A stretch of 64,000 nt of DNA from CAILZL01 sp049840395 (lineage in GTDB: Bacteria; Pseudomonadota; Gammaproteobacteria; Steroidobacterales; Steroidobacteraceae). The notes beneath the pieces were generated by a model. The model worked only from the letters and a program-made list of their open reading frames with translations. It did no database searches and had not been told where the DNA came from. Where the stretch lies: assembly GCA_049840395.1 (NCBI GenBank), contig JASGLD010000009.1:1-64000 (forward strand), read 5' to 3'. Every line of letters starts with the position of its first letter. Within the stretch, counting starts at the first letter, position 1. A program made the translations under genes and the position numbers. Positions 42,181 through 51,979 of this stretch are shown here, piece by piece.

Positions 42181-43770
42181 ATGACCCATCAGACCGGCTT
42201 GAATCCAGGCAGCAGCAGCACTGACACCGTCACTGCCTTTGTGGGTCGTGCGTTGCGTGGCCCGGTCAATACGCCGGTGACCCTGCATAGCTTTGCCGAC
42301 TATCAGCGCATATTCGGCGGCCTATGGCAGCCCAGCGCACTCTCTTATGCAATCGAACACTATTTCGAGCATGGCGGCCGTCATGCGGTGGTAGTGCGTG
42401 TGGTTAATGGCGGCGCGCCGGCTACGATCGAGTTGCCCTGTGGAGATGAGCTGCTTACCCTTGAAGCGCTGGCCTTGGGCAGCCGCGAATTTCTGCGCGC
42501 ATCCGTGGACTACGACAATCTCGGCGATCAGGATCTGGATTGCTTCAACCTGGTGGTGCAACGCGTGCGCACCTATCGCTCCGAGCACATCGAGGAGCAG
42601 GAAAGCTATCGACGTTTATCCACCAGCCCGACCACCGGTCGTCATGTGGCTACTGTATTGATCAAATCGAAGTTGGTGCGAGTGCGCGGCGAGGTGCCGG
42701 TACAAAGGCCCGACATCACGCATGGTCGCGATGCGCAGCGCTTGGTCGGGTATGTGGATTCCAGTCCGGACGGTCATGATGGCGCACCGCTCAGCGATTA
42801 CGATTTGATCGGCAGCGCGGTCGCCCGTACTGGGTTGTTCGCATTGAGCGCAGTAGAGCGCATTCACTTTGTCTATCTGCCGCCGCTGACGCGCGAGCAA
42901 GATATCGGTGTCAGTGCCTTGTTGGTGGCTTCGCGTTTCTGTCGCGAACATCACGCCATGTTGATCGTCGATCCGCCGCAAGAATGGAGCAGCTGTCAGT
43001 CTGCCTTGAGCAGTTTGCGACAATTCGATTTCGCCAGCGATCAGGCAGTGATGTTCTTTCCGCGCCTGGTATTGCAGGATCGTTTGCGTGGCAGGCCCGA
43101 AGTGTTTGCCAATGGCGGCGCCGTGGCGGGCATGTTGTCGCATGTCGATGAGCAGCATCCGGTATGGGATGTCCGGCAGGCAGAACCGGAAATGTTGTTG
43201 CGTCCCGGTGTGCGTTTACAGGTGGAGTTGTCGGAGATCGAACGTTGGCGTCTGTCGGCGCAGGGTGTGAATGCCTTGCAGGCGGTGCGTCGCGCGGCGC
43301 CCTTGAAACTATTGCGCCGTACACTGGCCGGTGGCGCTAGTGCGACGGCAGATTGGGACTATGTGCAGGCACGACGTTTTGCGCTGCATATCATGGGTCA
43401 GTTGGAGCGCAATACGCGCTGGGTGTTGCTGGCCAGCCCCAGTCGTTCGATGTGGGCGCGTTTGTTGCGGCAGGTGAATGGTTTTCTGCATGAGCTGGTG
43501 GCCTTGAGTGCCTTTCCGGTGGCGAGCAACGGCCAGGAGTTCTTCGTGATTTGCGATGAACGCATCAACAGCGTGTTGCCCGACAATGCGCCCGAAATAA
43601 AAATCCTGGTGGGCTTTGCTTCTCTACAGGCCGATCAATATCACACCTTTGTGATCACTCATGCATTGACCGGCAGTCACACAAGAATGGTTGCGGTCAA
43701 TCGCTATGAAACCCCCAGCCGTTTCGACGACGTTGAGCTGACTGCCGGCCTGCTGGCTTTACGCGAATAA
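42181..43770 (+). CDS. Orphan contractile phage-tail sheath-like protein
   Basis: 529 aa. The N terminus has the sheath pattern: DTVTAFVGRALRGPVNTPVT, FADYQRIFGGLW and LSYAIEHYFEHGGRHAVVVR. The middle has HHAMLIVDPPQEW and SDQAVMFFPRLVLQD; the C terminus has GAVAGMLSHVDEQHPVWDVR, LSAQGVNALQ, ADWDYVQARRFALHIMGQLE, WVLLASPSRSMWARLL and FFVICDERINSV, all typical of contractile tail sheaths. Such proteins polymerise around a tube and contract. No tube, baseplate, spike, terminase or capsid gene is near; the flanking genes are ordinary, so this is not a prophage remnant of usual kind. The frame is full-length and intact. No ribosome site stands before the ATG, so initiation may be leaderless. Confidence 0.85.
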   Translation: MTHQTGLNPGSSSTDTVTAFVGRALRGPVNTPVTLHSFADYQRIFGGLWQPSALSYAIEHYFEHGGRHAVVVRVVNGGAPATIELPCGDELLTLEALALGSREFLRASVDYDNLGDQDLDCFNLVVQRVRTYRSEHIEEQESYRRLSTSPTTGRHVATVLIKSKLVRVRGEVPVQRPDITHGRDAQRLVGYVDSSPDGHDGAPLSDYDLIGSAVARTGLFALSAVERIHFVYLPPLTREQDIGVSALLVASRFCREHHAMLIVDPPQEWSSCQSALSSLRQFDFASDQAVMFFPRLVLQDRLRGRPEVFANGGAVAGMLSHVDEQHPVWDVRQAEPEMLLRPGVRLQVELSEIERWRLSAQGVNALQAVRRAAPLKLLRRTLAGGASATADWDYVQARRFALHIMGQLERNTRWVLLASPSRSMWARLLRQVNGFLHELVALSAFPVASNGQEFFVICDERINSVLPDNAPEIKILVGFASLQADQYHTFVITHALTGSHTRMVAVNRYETPSRFDDVELTAGLLALRE

Positions 43771-43857
43771 GTCTGGTCGAGAGGTTGTTCTCTCTTTAAC
43801 TGTTCCTCGGTCGACGACGCTCGTACACTATGCCGCTACCTTGTTACTGCGGCACTC

Positions 43858-44385
43858 ATGAATCCAGGCGTCGTCATTTTCTCCCACGGTTTGGATAGCG
43901 CACCCTGGGGCGGCAAGATTACCGCGCTGGCGGAAGCTGCACGCGCGCGTGGTTATCGCACCGAATCCGTGGATTATCGCGGCATGGATGATCCTCTGGC
44001 GCGCGTGCGCAAATTGCTGGAATTCGGCCACACGCAACCCCGTGCGGTGCTGGTGGGTTCAAGTCTGGGCGGACATGTGGCCACCGCCGCGTCCGTTGAG
44101 CTCAAGGCGCGCGGCTTGTTCTTGATGGCGCCGGCGTTCTACATGCCCGGCTATGAGCAATACACACCCAAGCCAGCAGCCTGTCCGATCAGCATCGTGC
44201 ATGGTTGGCAGGATGATGTCGTGCCGGTGGCCAATAGCATCCGCTATGCACGTGAGCATGCGGCCACCTTGCAAGTAATCGATGCCGATCATCGTATGCT
44301 GCAGCACATCAAGCCCATTGTGGCTTACTTCGAGTTGTTCTTGAATGCGCTGGATTCCTTGTACGAATCGAGCTTGGGAGCATAA
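43858..44385 (+). CDS. Small alpha/beta hydrolase
   Basis: 175 aa. VVIFSHGLDSAPWGGK forms the oxyanion region, the nucleophile elbow is VLVGSSLGGHVA (Ser), the Asp is in IVHGWQDDVVP and the catalytic His in IDADHRML. No lid domain is present. It is of the YqiA/DUF-like short esterase type, cytoplasmic, with unknown substrate. The next gene starts 3 nt after its stop, so the two are co-transcribed. Confidence 0.9.
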   Translation: MNPGVVIFSHGLDSAPWGGKITALAEAARARGYRTESVDYRGMDDPLARVRKLLEFGHTQPRAVLVGSSLGGHVATAASVELKARGLFLMAPAFYMPGYEQYTPKPAACPISIVHGWQDDVVPVANSIRYAREHAATLQVIDADHRMLQHIKPIVAYFELFLNALDSLYESSLGA

Positions 44386-44388
44386 GCA

Positions 44389-44604
44389 ATGCGCGCCATT
44401 CAATTAGCGATTAGTTTCGTCTTGCTATTCGGTTTGAGTGCCTGTGAACCCAGTAAGGAAGCGCCACCGGCAAAACCGCCTACGCCGGCTGCCAATACGG
44501 TGTTTGCGCCTACGGTCAGTACCTTGGATAAGGCGCGCAGCGTGGAAGGCACGTTGCAACAAGGCAAGGACAATGCCGATACTGCGCTTAAAGCCGCCGA
44601 ATAA
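44389..44604 (+). CDS. Small lipoprotein
   Basis: 71 aa. The signal (LAISFVLLFGLSAC) ends in a lipobox L-S-A-C with Cys at residue 19; the mature 53 residues are Pro/Ala-rich at first and then Lys/Asp/Ala-rich. No domain is recognisable. It follows the hydrolase by 3 nt and precedes plsB by 33 nt; its conservation beside either gene is unknown. Short but supported by the clear lipobox. Confidence 0.75.
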   Translation: MRAIQLAISFVLLFGLSACEPSKEAPPAKPPTPAANTVFAPTVSTLDKARSVEGTLQQGKDNADTALKAAE

Positions 44605-44637
44605 TTTTCAGCAGCAGGCTGGCAGGATTTGAATACG

Positions 44638-47103
44638 GTGTTGAGCGAAAAATTAACCGCGCCGCGCGCGTCTTTTTGGATGTCGTTATGGGTGCGCTGT
44701 TGGGCGCGACCGCGCAGTTTGCCCGAGCAATTCATTGAACGTCTGTCATCGACCCGGCGGCCGGTGTGTTTTGTGTTGCCCACCAATGCCGCTGCCGATC
44801 AAGAGGTGCTGAGACGTGTCTTGCAGCAGCCCGAATGGCGACAGGTGTTGGCGGCAGGCAGCAGCGTGCTGAATAGTGGCGAAGTTATTTGTCTACAGCG
44901 CTGGGTGGGTTTTTGGGGTAATCGTTTGGATCATCGGTTGCCTGCCATTCTGAGTAAGCTGGTGGCCTCGGTACATGGCGCCATCAAGTTGGCAGATGCC
45001 AGCCATGATGTGGATCTGATTCCAGTCAGCGTATTCTGGGGGCGCGCACCGGATAAGGAAGCTTCCTGGTGGCGATTACGCTTCGGTGAAACCTGGGCCG
45101 TGAGCGGCGGCTTGCATCGCCTGCTGGCGGTGATGATCAATGGCCGCAATCTGGTAGTGCAATTCGGTGAACCGGTGTCGATGCGCGCCGCCATTGCCGA
45201 TGCTGCCGATGTGGCTCAGGCCACTCGACGTGTCGGACGCGTGTGTCGCAGTTTGTTGTATCGGCAACGTGTGGCAGCCATCGGTCCGGAAGTGGCCAGC
45301 CGCAGCAGTATTGTGGCGCAGGTGCTGCGTACGCAGGCGGTCAGGCAGGCCATGCGCAATGAGATGCGCAGCAAGGGACTGACACGTCGCCAGGCAACCC
45401 AGGCCGCCAAGAAATGCGTCGATGAAATCGCCGCCAACTATTCGCATGTGACGGTTACTTTGCTGGCGCGTCTGTTCAAGCGTATCTGGAATCGTTTGTA
45501 CGATGGTGTTGAGTTGCACCATCTGGAAAATCTGCAGTCGGTGGTGGACACGCATGAAGTGGTGTATGTGCCCTGCCATCGCAGTCACATGGATTACCTG
45601 TTGCTGTCCTATGTGATCTACCAGAGCGGCTACGCCATTCCGCATATCGCGGCGGGAGTGAATCTCGATCTGCCGATAGTGGGGCGCATTCTGCGGCAGG
45701 GCGGTGCGTTTTTTATCAGGCGCAGCTTTGCCGGCAATCCGCTGTACACCACGGTGTTTACCAAGTACCTGGGTTTGATGATGGCGCGCGGTCATGCCAT
45801 CGAGTACTTCATTGAGGGTGGTCGTAGTCGCACCGGACGTTTGTTGCAACCTAAAACCGGTGCACTGACCATGACGGTGCGCAGCTTCCTGCGCGATCCG
45901 AAACGACCGGTGGTATTCGTGCCCGTGTACTTCGGCTACGAGCGCGTGGTGGAAAGCGGCACCTATATTCATGAACTTTCGGGTAAGCCCAAGCAGAAGG
46001 AATCCATCTGGGGCATGCTTAAAGCACTGCCGGCATTGCGCCGTAAATTTGGCAAGGTGCACGTCAGCCTGGCTGAGCCGATTCTTTTGGATGATATGCT
46101 GGCTCAGCATGCGCCCACCTGGCGTGAAGCGGCGTTGGAAGATAAACCCACCTGGATGGGTGGTTTGGTCGACGATCTGGCTTTACGCATCATGCGTAAC
46201 ATCAACAGCGCTGCGTATGTGACGCCTATCAATTTGCTGGCCATGGTGCTGTTGGCCACGCCTAAACAGGCGATGTTGGAAGACGACTTGATCCGCCAGT
46301 TGGATTTGTATGCCTCGCTGTTGCGTCGTGCGCCTTATTCAAAGTGGGTGACGCTGACTGACCTGAAAGCGGCGGACATGATCGCCTATGCCGAGTCCAT
46401 GAACATTCTGCGTCGTCATGCTCATGCCATGGGCGATGTGCTCAGCATGACCGAGCAGAGCGCGGTGGAGATGACTTACTTCCGCAACAACATTCTGCAC
46501 TTGATGGTCATGCCTTCGGCCCTCGCCAGTTGCTTCTTGAATAATCGCCAGGTGCGCACCGAAGATTTGCAGCGTCTGGCTTGGCGCATCTATCCCTATG
46601 TTTGCGATGAATTGTTTCTGCGTTGGAACGAAGCCGAGTTGACCAATGTCGTGCAGGAGATTCTGCAGGATTTCGCTGCGCATGGTCTGCTTGAGTCCAG
46701 CGATGATGGCGCCAGCTGGAGCCGTCCGGCAGTGGGCACTGCAGAAGCGGTGCAATTGTCGGTGCTGGGTCAGTTGAGCATGCAGATTGTCGGACGTTAC
46801 TACCTGGCGATTGCCCTGTTGCTCAAGGCGGGCAGCAGCCGCATCAGTCAGGACGCGCTGGAGCAGCAATGCCATCTCATGGCGCAGCGCATGTCGCTGT
46901 TGTACGAACTCAACTCGCCGGAGTTTTTCGACAAGAGCCTGTTCAAGAATTTTCTGGATCTACTGCGCGCCCGTGGCGTGCTGGGCGTCAATGCAGAAGG
47001 TCGGCTGACTTACACCGATCTGTTGTTTGCTGTGGCCGACGATGCGCAGTTGGTGTTGCACGAACAAATTCGCAACAGCATTTTGCAGGTTACGCATCGG
47101 TAG
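44638..47103 (+). CDS. plsB: Glycerol-3-phosphate 1-O-acyltransferase PlsB
   Basis: About 821 aa from a GTG at 44638, ten nt after AGGA; a TTG at 44629 is too close to that site. The acyltransferase motifs are in order: VPCHRSHMDYLLLSYV (HxxxxD), GGAFFIRRSF, YFIEGGRSRTGRLL and VFVPVYFGYERVVE. The N-terminal 280 residues and the long C-terminal region match PlsB of gammaproteobacteria. It acylates glycerol-3-phosphate at the inner membrane, the first step in phospholipid synthesis. Length is typical. Confidence 0.95.
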   Translation: MLSEKLTAPRASFWMSLWVRCWARPRSLPEQFIERLSSTRRPVCFVLPTNAAADQEVLRRVLQQPEWRQVLAAGSSVLNSGEVICLQRWVGFWGNRLDHRLPAILSKLVASVHGAIKLADASHDVDLIPVSVFWGRAPDKEASWWRLRFGETWAVSGGLHRLLAVMINGRNLVVQFGEPVSMRAAIADAADVAQATRRVGRVCRSLLYRQRVAAIGPEVASRSSIVAQVLRTQAVRQAMRNEMRSKGLTRRQATQAAKKCVDEIAANYSHVTVTLLARLFKRIWNRLYDGVELHHLENLQSVVDTHEVVYVPCHRSHMDYLLLSYVIYQSGYAIPHIAAGVNLDLPIVGRILRQGGAFFIRRSFAGNPLYTTVFTKYLGLMMARGHAIEYFIEGGRSRTGRLLQPKTGALTMTVRSFLRDPKRPVVFVPVYFGYERVVESGTYIHELSGKPKQKESIWGMLKALPALRRKFGKVHVSLAEPILLDDMLAQHAPTWREAALEDKPTWMGGLVDDLALRIMRNINSAAYVTPINLLAMVLLATPKQAMLEDDLIRQLDLYASLLRRAPYSKWVTLTDLKAADMIAYAESMNILRRHAHAMGDVLSMTEQSAVEMTYFRNNILHLMVMPSALASCFLNNRQVRTEDLQRLAWRIYPYVCDELFLRWNEAELTNVVQEILQDFAAHGLLESSDDGASWSRPAVGTAEAVQLSVLGQLSMQIVGRYYLAIALLLKAGSSRISQDALEQQCHLMAQRMSLLYELNSPEFFDKSLFKNFLDLLRARGVLGVNAEGRLTYTDLLFAVADDAQLVLHEQIRNSILQVTHR

Positions 47104-47260
47104 TCGGGCTGTCATTCCTGCGATCACAAACTCAAAGCCGCAGACTCAAAGAATGCGTGGAAATTTCCGATCGCCGGGCGGGCCTCATGGGGATACTCTT
47201 CAGTTTTCGAATTGTCTTGCTGATATCGGCCGGCAAGTGGTCGACACCCAGGAGTCCACT

Positions 47261-47965
47261 ATGAAACAGTTACTGATGGTCTGTGCGTTTGGCATATTGG
47301 CGGCCTGCGCACAGCGCGATACCGATACCGCTCAAACAAGCAAGCAAGGTGCTATTGCAGCCGATGTGCCCGCCGGCTCCTACACGCTGGATAAGGCCCA
47401 TGCGAGCTTGATATTCCGGGTTAACCATATGGGCTTTTCCAACTACACGGCGCGCTTCGGCAATTTCGATGCGCAACTCAAATTCGATCCAGTCAACTTG
47501 GCAGCCTCCAGTGTGCAAGCCAGTGTCGATGCACATTCGTTATCACTGGATAATCCGCCGGCCGGTTTCGCTGATGAGTTGATGGGCGCGCAATGGTTGG
47601 ATGCGGCGCAGTATCCGCAGATCTCGTTTCGCTCCACCAAGGTGGAAGTGACCGAAGCCAACAATCTGCGCATCACCGGCGAGCTGACCTTGCATGGCGT
47701 AACGAGGCCGATGACATTGGATGCCGTGTTCAACGGCGGCTATGCCGGACAGACCATGGATCCACAGGCGCGCATTGGTTTTTCCGCACAGGGCACGCTC
47801 AAGCGTTCCGAATTTGGGGTGGCGCTGGGTATTCCCAAGGCGGGTTCCAGCATGGGTGTCAGCGATGATGTCGATGTGGTGCTTGAGGCGGAGTTTAACG
47901 GTCCTCCATTAAAGGGTGCGGCGACCAGCAATTCTGCGCTGCAGTCATCGACTAGCGTTCAATAA
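47261..47965 (+). CDS. YceI family lipoprotein
   Basis: 234 aa from the ATG at 47261 with AGGAG upstream; an open frame back to 47027 is not coding. The signal ends in a lipobox L-A-A-C (residue 16). The YceI domain follows: AGSYTLDKAHASLIFRVNHM, PQISFRSTKVEV, GELTLHGVTRPMTLDAVFNG and LKRSEFGVALGIP. It is a lipid-anchored barrel that may bind an isoprenoid or fatty ligand. It differs from the soluble YceI protein at 6098 by the anchor and length. Confidence 0.93.
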   Translation: MKQLLMVCAFGILAACAQRDTDTAQTSKQGAIAADVPAGSYTLDKAHASLIFRVNHMGFSNYTARFGNFDAQLKFDPVNLAASSVQASVDAHSLSLDNPPAGFADELMGAQWLDAAQYPQISFRSTKVEVTEANNLRITGELTLHGVTRPMTLDAVFNGGYAGQTMDPQARIGFSAQGTLKRSEFGVALGIPKAGSSMGVSDDVDVVLEAEFNGPPLKGAATSNSALQSSTSVQ

Positions 47966-47995
47966 GCAATGCATTAAACGGGTTCTAAGTAGCAG

Positions 47996-48709
47996 ATGGA
48001 ATTTACAATCGATTTCGCCTTGGTGCGCCGAATCATTGCCCAGGAGAGTCGTCAAGCTCGCAATGACATTGCGGCTTTGGGTCCGCTGCGTGCGTATCAA
48101 GGGTCCTTATCCAGACAGGATGAACGACTGGCTGCGGCAGGTGATGCCGATACCCTGGCCTGCCAAGCCGGGTGTTCCTGGTGTTGTCACTTCTCGGTGG
48201 ATGTGCGGCCTGTTGAAGTACTCAATATTGTTGAGTTCATGCGACGGACATTCACGTCGGCAGAATTGCAGCGCCTGCGCCAGGAGATCGAAACCAACAG
48301 TGCGATCTTCGCGCCGTTGGATGAGATGCAGCGCATGCAGCGCAACATCAAGTGTCCGTTTCTGATGGAAGGGCGTTGCAGTATTTATGCGGCGCGACCG
48401 CAGACCTGTCGTAACTACCACGCCACCGATGTCACGGGTTGTCGGCAATCGTTTGAACAACCGGATGATATGGATATCGCTCCCGATTACGCGCCGCTGG
48501 TTTATCAGTCCGGCGCGTCGCATGTCGAGGCCTTTGCTCAAGCATTGAGTGAGGCCGGCTACGATCTTAATGCCTATGAGTTGAATACGGCCCTGGCGGA
48601 GGCATTGGCCGATCCGGTGGCCATTCAACAACGTTTCGATAACAAGCTGCCGGTATTCATCAAAGCCGAAGGCATGGAAGTTCCTATGGAATTTGTCGAC
48701 GCCGATTGA
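47996..48709 (+). CDS. YkgJ family cysteine cluster protein
   Basis: 237 aa. The cysteine set CQAGCSWCCHFSVDV and IKCPFLMEGRCSIYAARPQT-C-R-N-Y matches the CxxCxxCC plus CxxC pattern of YkgJ/Fe-S or zinc cluster proteins, found next to one another in the typical order. Cytoplasmic; some homologues act in oxidative demethylation or flagellin modification, but no such link is visible here. It starts 30 nt after the YceI lipoprotein gene. Confidence 0.87.
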   Translation: MEFTIDFALVRRIIAQESRQARNDIAALGPLRAYQGSLSRQDERLAAAGDADTLACQAGCSWCCHFSVDVRPVEVLNIVEFMRRTFTSAELQRLRQEIETNSAIFAPLDEMQRMQRNIKCPFLMEGRCSIYAARPQTCRNYHATDVTGCRQSFEQPDDMDIAPDYAPLVYQSGASHVEAFAQALSEAGYDLNAYELNTALAEALADPVAIQQRFDNKLPVFIKAEGMEVPMEFVDAD

Positions 48710-49080
48710 AGCTGCATGGTGACGATAAGGCAGTCCAGCCGGTCATCACGTTGTGGCATGACTTGCGTGATGATTATGCAAGTCTATTTACGGCAACTCT
48801 CAATAGTCATCGCCGCTTCACGCCTTGATACTTGCTCATGATGGATGGGCGTCTCTGGTTACTGTCGAATGGAACATTTATGTGACAGTAAGCGTCGTTC
48901 GTTGCGAAGTCATAACTGCTCAAACAAGTCCCAATTAAAATAATTTCCGTTTCGGTTTCGCTGCTTATCAATTGCTAATTGATTGCTCGTTAATTGGCTT
49001 ATTCGTTGCTTATCTGTGAGGTGTTGTTCAACTCAAGGCCGCCATTCGGTTGCCGGCGGTCACAGTACTAAGGGGGAAGC
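48710..49080. other. Intergenic region upstream of the second TonB receptor
   Basis: 370 bases, AT-rich over about 48935-49015 with repeated TTGCT/AATTG units. A long-spaced inverted repeat (48859-48866 TTACTGTC with 48884-48891) resembles the half-site of the palindrome before the first receptor. The promoter must be here, but I cannot place it. Confidence 0.5.
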
Positions 49081-51351
49081 ATGCGTGCAGTTCATTCGGT
49101 ATGGATTCGTTATTCGTTGTCGGTTTTAGCTGCTGCCAGCGCCACGGCGCAGGCGCAAAGCGAGTCCGGCACCTTGGAAGAAATCATCGTCACCGCGCGT
49201 AAGGTGGAAGAGAACCTGCAGGACACGCCGATCGCCATCACGGCATTTTCCGGCGCGGCGCTCGAAGATCGTCAGATCTTCAGCAGCGATCAGATCGATC
49301 AAGTGGTGCCCAATCTACAGTTTTCCAATAACGCACCACTGGCCGGCAATAACTCATCATCGCAAGTATTCATACGTGGCATCGGCCAAACCGATCCGAC
49401 ATCCACCGTCGATCCCGGTGTGGGCATGTACATCGATGATGTGTATATCGGCAATGCCGTTGGCGGCACCATGAGCTTGCGCGACATCGGTTCGGTGCAA
49501 GTGCTGCGCGGTCCGCAGGGTACGCTGTTCGGACGCAATACCATCGGTGGCGCCATTCTCATTACCACGACTCAGCCTGGCGATGAATTCGGTGGCACGG
49601 TGCGCGCGGGCACAGGTTCGGATCGTTTGATCGATGGCTTTGTCGCTTTGGATGCGCCCTTTACCCAGACATTGAAATCACGTTTCTCTTTCGGTATCCG
49701 CAAGCAGGATGGTTATGTGCTGCGCAGCGATGGCCGGGATCTGGGCGATACCAATACCTTTACCGGCATGGGCAAGTTGGTGTGGCAACCCAGTGAGGGC
49801 GTTAAAGGTACCTTGGCGTTCGATTACACCAAGGCGGATGAGAACGGCTCGCCATTGGTGTTTGCTGCCATCAATGAGACTGCCACCTTCGCGCGCGTGG
49901 CCAGCTTCGATGCCGGTTGTCCGGGTCAGGCCACAGTGGGGCAGGCGGTACCCATGGTGCAGGACGATCGCTGTGCTAACGATCTGCAGGCGCGTGGACC
50001 TTATCGAAATAACGGTACCTATCCATTGGAGAGCACGCTGGATAACTGGGGGGCTTCATTCAATCTGTCAGTCGATCTCACCGATACATTGCTGTTCAAA
50101 TCCATCAGCGCCTATCGCGATCTGCAATGGACAGGCAAGCGCGATGCAGACAACACACCGTTGACCATTCTGCATACCGACTTCAGTTCCAAAGGTTCGC
50201 AGCTCAGTCAGGAATTGCAGTTGACCTATCAAAGCGATCGGCTCACCGGCGTGGGCGGCCTGTACTACTTCAAGCAAAAGTCGGATGACATTTTGACTGT
50301 GGAATTGAATCCACCGCCACCGGGCATTCAACGCGACAGCGATAACAATCAAGTGGATAACAAGAGCTGGGCGGTATTTACGCAGTGGACTTACAACTTC
50401 ACCAACAAGTTGGGCGCTACGGTGGGTGGCCGTTATACGGAAGACGACAAGGGCTCGTATCCGGATCAGTTCGATTACTCGGCGCCCACCGTCAAGCAGG
50501 TACCGGTGCAATGGTATCGCGCCACCTTCAATGCCTTTACGCCTTCCGCATCCTTGACCTATCACTGGACCGACAAGGTGATGACCTATTTCAGCTATGC
50601 GCGGGGCTTCAAAGGCGGCGGCTGGAACAGCCGTTTCAATGCGGTGTTGACCGCAGCCGAACAAGCGGCACTGCAGAAGTTCGAACAGGAAGAAGCCAAT
50701 ACCTACGAACTGGGTTTCAAGATGGATCTATTGGATAGCACGCTGCGTTTGAATGGCGCCCTCTTCAATTCCGACTACACCGATATGCAGATCACTTATC
50801 GCGGACCTCTGCCCAATGGGGTTGCGCCGTTTCTGACCAATGCCGGCAAGGCCAGCATCGATGGTGCGGAACTGGAGGTCACTTGGGCGCCGACGGCGCG
50901 GGCGACGTTCGAAGCCAGCGTGGGCTATTTGGACGCCACCGTCGACCGTCTCGATAACAAGCCGCTACTGTTGCTGCCGCCGGAATTGCATGAAGGCAAT
51001 CGCCTGCCATTCGCACCCAAGTGGCAGATGCACCTGGGTGGTGCGTACGACATTCCCACCGGCAGCTTCGTTGTGACGCCGCGTGTCGATGCTTCGTATC
51101 AGGACACCACCTACTTCGATGTGGCCAACACGCCCGAAATTGCCCAACTGGATGCGGTGACCGTGCTTAACGCCTCGGTGACGTTCAAGCCTGCGGCGGG
51201 CAAGTGGCGGGTCATCGGCAGCGTTAACAATGCCACCGACGAGGTGTATCCCGTGGCCGGTAACTCTTCGTTGAGCACCGGCAGCGGCTATGCCGAGGTC
51301 GCCTATGCGCGACCGCGCGAATACGAGCTATCTGTTAACTTCGACTTTTAG
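49081..51351 (+). CDS. TonB-dependent outer-membrane receptor
   Basis: 756 aa; ATG with AAGGGGGAAG upstream. Signal peptide ends at ATAQA-QSES. The TonB-box-like LEEIIVTARKVEENLQDTPI leads into the plug (FIRGIGQTDPTSTVDPGVGM, YIDDVYIGNAVGG, VQVLRGPQGTLFGRNTIGGA), followed by the barrel ending YELSVNFDF with the terminal Phe. This is the common receptor type of sphingomonads and Steroidobacter-like bacteria whose ligands are mostly unknown. A strong terminator follows. It is alone, unlike the first receptor. Confidence 0.94.
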   Translation: MRAVHSVWIRYSLSVLAAASATAQAQSESGTLEEIIVTARKVEENLQDTPIAITAFSGAALEDRQIFSSDQIDQVVPNLQFSNNAPLAGNNSSSQVFIRGIGQTDPTSTVDPGVGMYIDDVYIGNAVGGTMSLRDIGSVQVLRGPQGTLFGRNTIGGAILITTTQPGDEFGGTVRAGTGSDRLIDGFVALDAPFTQTLKSRFSFGIRKQDGYVLRSDGRDLGDTNTFTGMGKLVWQPSEGVKGTLAFDYTKADENGSPLVFAAINETATFARVASFDAGCPGQATVGQAVPMVQDDRCANDLQARGPYRNNGTYPLESTLDNWGASFNLSVDLTDTLLFKSISAYRDLQWTGKRDADNTPLTILHTDFSSKGSQLSQELQLTYQSDRLTGVGGLYYFKQKSDDILTVELNPPPPGIQRDSDNNQVDNKSWAVFTQWTYNFTNKLGATVGGRYTEDDKGSYPDQFDYSAPTVKQVPVQWYRATFNAFTPSASLTYHWTDKVMTYFSYARGFKGGGWNSRFNAVLTAAEQAALQKFEQEEANTYELGFKMDLLDSTLRLNGALFNSDYTDMQITYRGPLPNGVAPFLTNAGKASIDGAELEVTWAPTARATFEASVGYLDATVDRLDNKPLLLLPPELHEGNRLPFAPKWQMHLGGAYDIPTGSFVVTPRVDASYQDTTYFDVANTPEIAQLDAVTVLNASVTFKPAAGKWRVIGSVNNATDEVYPVAGNSSLSTGSGYAEVAYARPREYELSVNFDF

Positions 51352-51371
51352 CCCAAGACTTTTAGCCAAGG

Positions 51372-51402
51372 GGCGCTCCGACCATCTGGTTGGAGCGCCT
51401 TT
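51372..51402 (+). terminator. Rho-independent terminator after the TonB receptor
   Basis: A 12-bp stem with one G-U pair (51372-51383 with 51388-51399, 4-nt loop) and a short U-run, 20 nt past the stop codon. Confidence 0.85.
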
Positions 51403-51871
51403 AAATCGGTAGCGGTTCACGCTTCCAAAGCATGGCCGCAGACGTATGCATCAATCACCACAGGTCGAGATGGCTTTGCGGTTGCCAAGCGTCCTTAATC
51501 GGCCGCCCGTAAGGGCACAATCATCCGAATCTGTTTGTTATCCCCGGCCACGCTGGTAGTGCGAATCAGCTCTGTAGCAGGCCGGGCGTCGCAGGAAAAA
51601 GCCAGTGCATTGTCTCACCCGGCTGCGGTGGATTAGCAGCAATAGGTCGTTTATCCTTCCCCAAATTCCCATACGTCATCCGTGGTGGTGACGCATTCCG
51701 CGTTGTGGCGACAACCGGTGTGATGGGCGTCGCGAACTTGTGCTACAGCTTTAGATTCGGCGGAACAGATACCTTATCTTGCCCGGGTATTGGTTCCCGA
51801 CATTCATCCGACAGCATTCACAGCCGACAACACTCAAATTTAGATTAAGAAGCAGATACAGGAAATCAGGC
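51403..51871. other. Non-coding region before the GT2 gene
   Basis: About 470 bases with no convincing gene in any frame. I see no strong repeat or palindrome in it. Confidence 0.5.
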
Positions 51872-51979
51872 ATGCAGTCGGTGCAGCAACTTTTTCAGGA
51901 ATTTTCTCCGTCACCGGAGTGGGTCAGGATGAGCCGGTCGGTGCGGCTGCGCGGCTTTGCCAGTAGAGCGGCCGCATGA
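51872..51979 (+). CDS. Possible 35-aa upstream ORF coupled to the GT2 gene
   Basis: Its stop overlaps the GT2 start as ATGA. It begins with MQSVQQLFQEFSPSPEW and ends in a basic Arg/Ser/Ala stretch. The ribosome site is weak. It may serve translational coupling or be chance. The frame could extend upstream to 51779. Confidence 0.35.
   Translation: MQSVQQLFQEFSPSPEWVRMSRSVRLRGFASRAAA

Noticed and set aside
42181..43770. Prophage or type VI secretion remnant
   Set aside because: No other phage or secretion gene is adjacent and the gene is intact; TssB/TssC-type motifs are not what is seen.
45076..46110. 344-codon minus-strand frame inside plsB
   Set aside because: Rich in His/Gln from the complementary strand of a well-supported gene; no domain or start signal.
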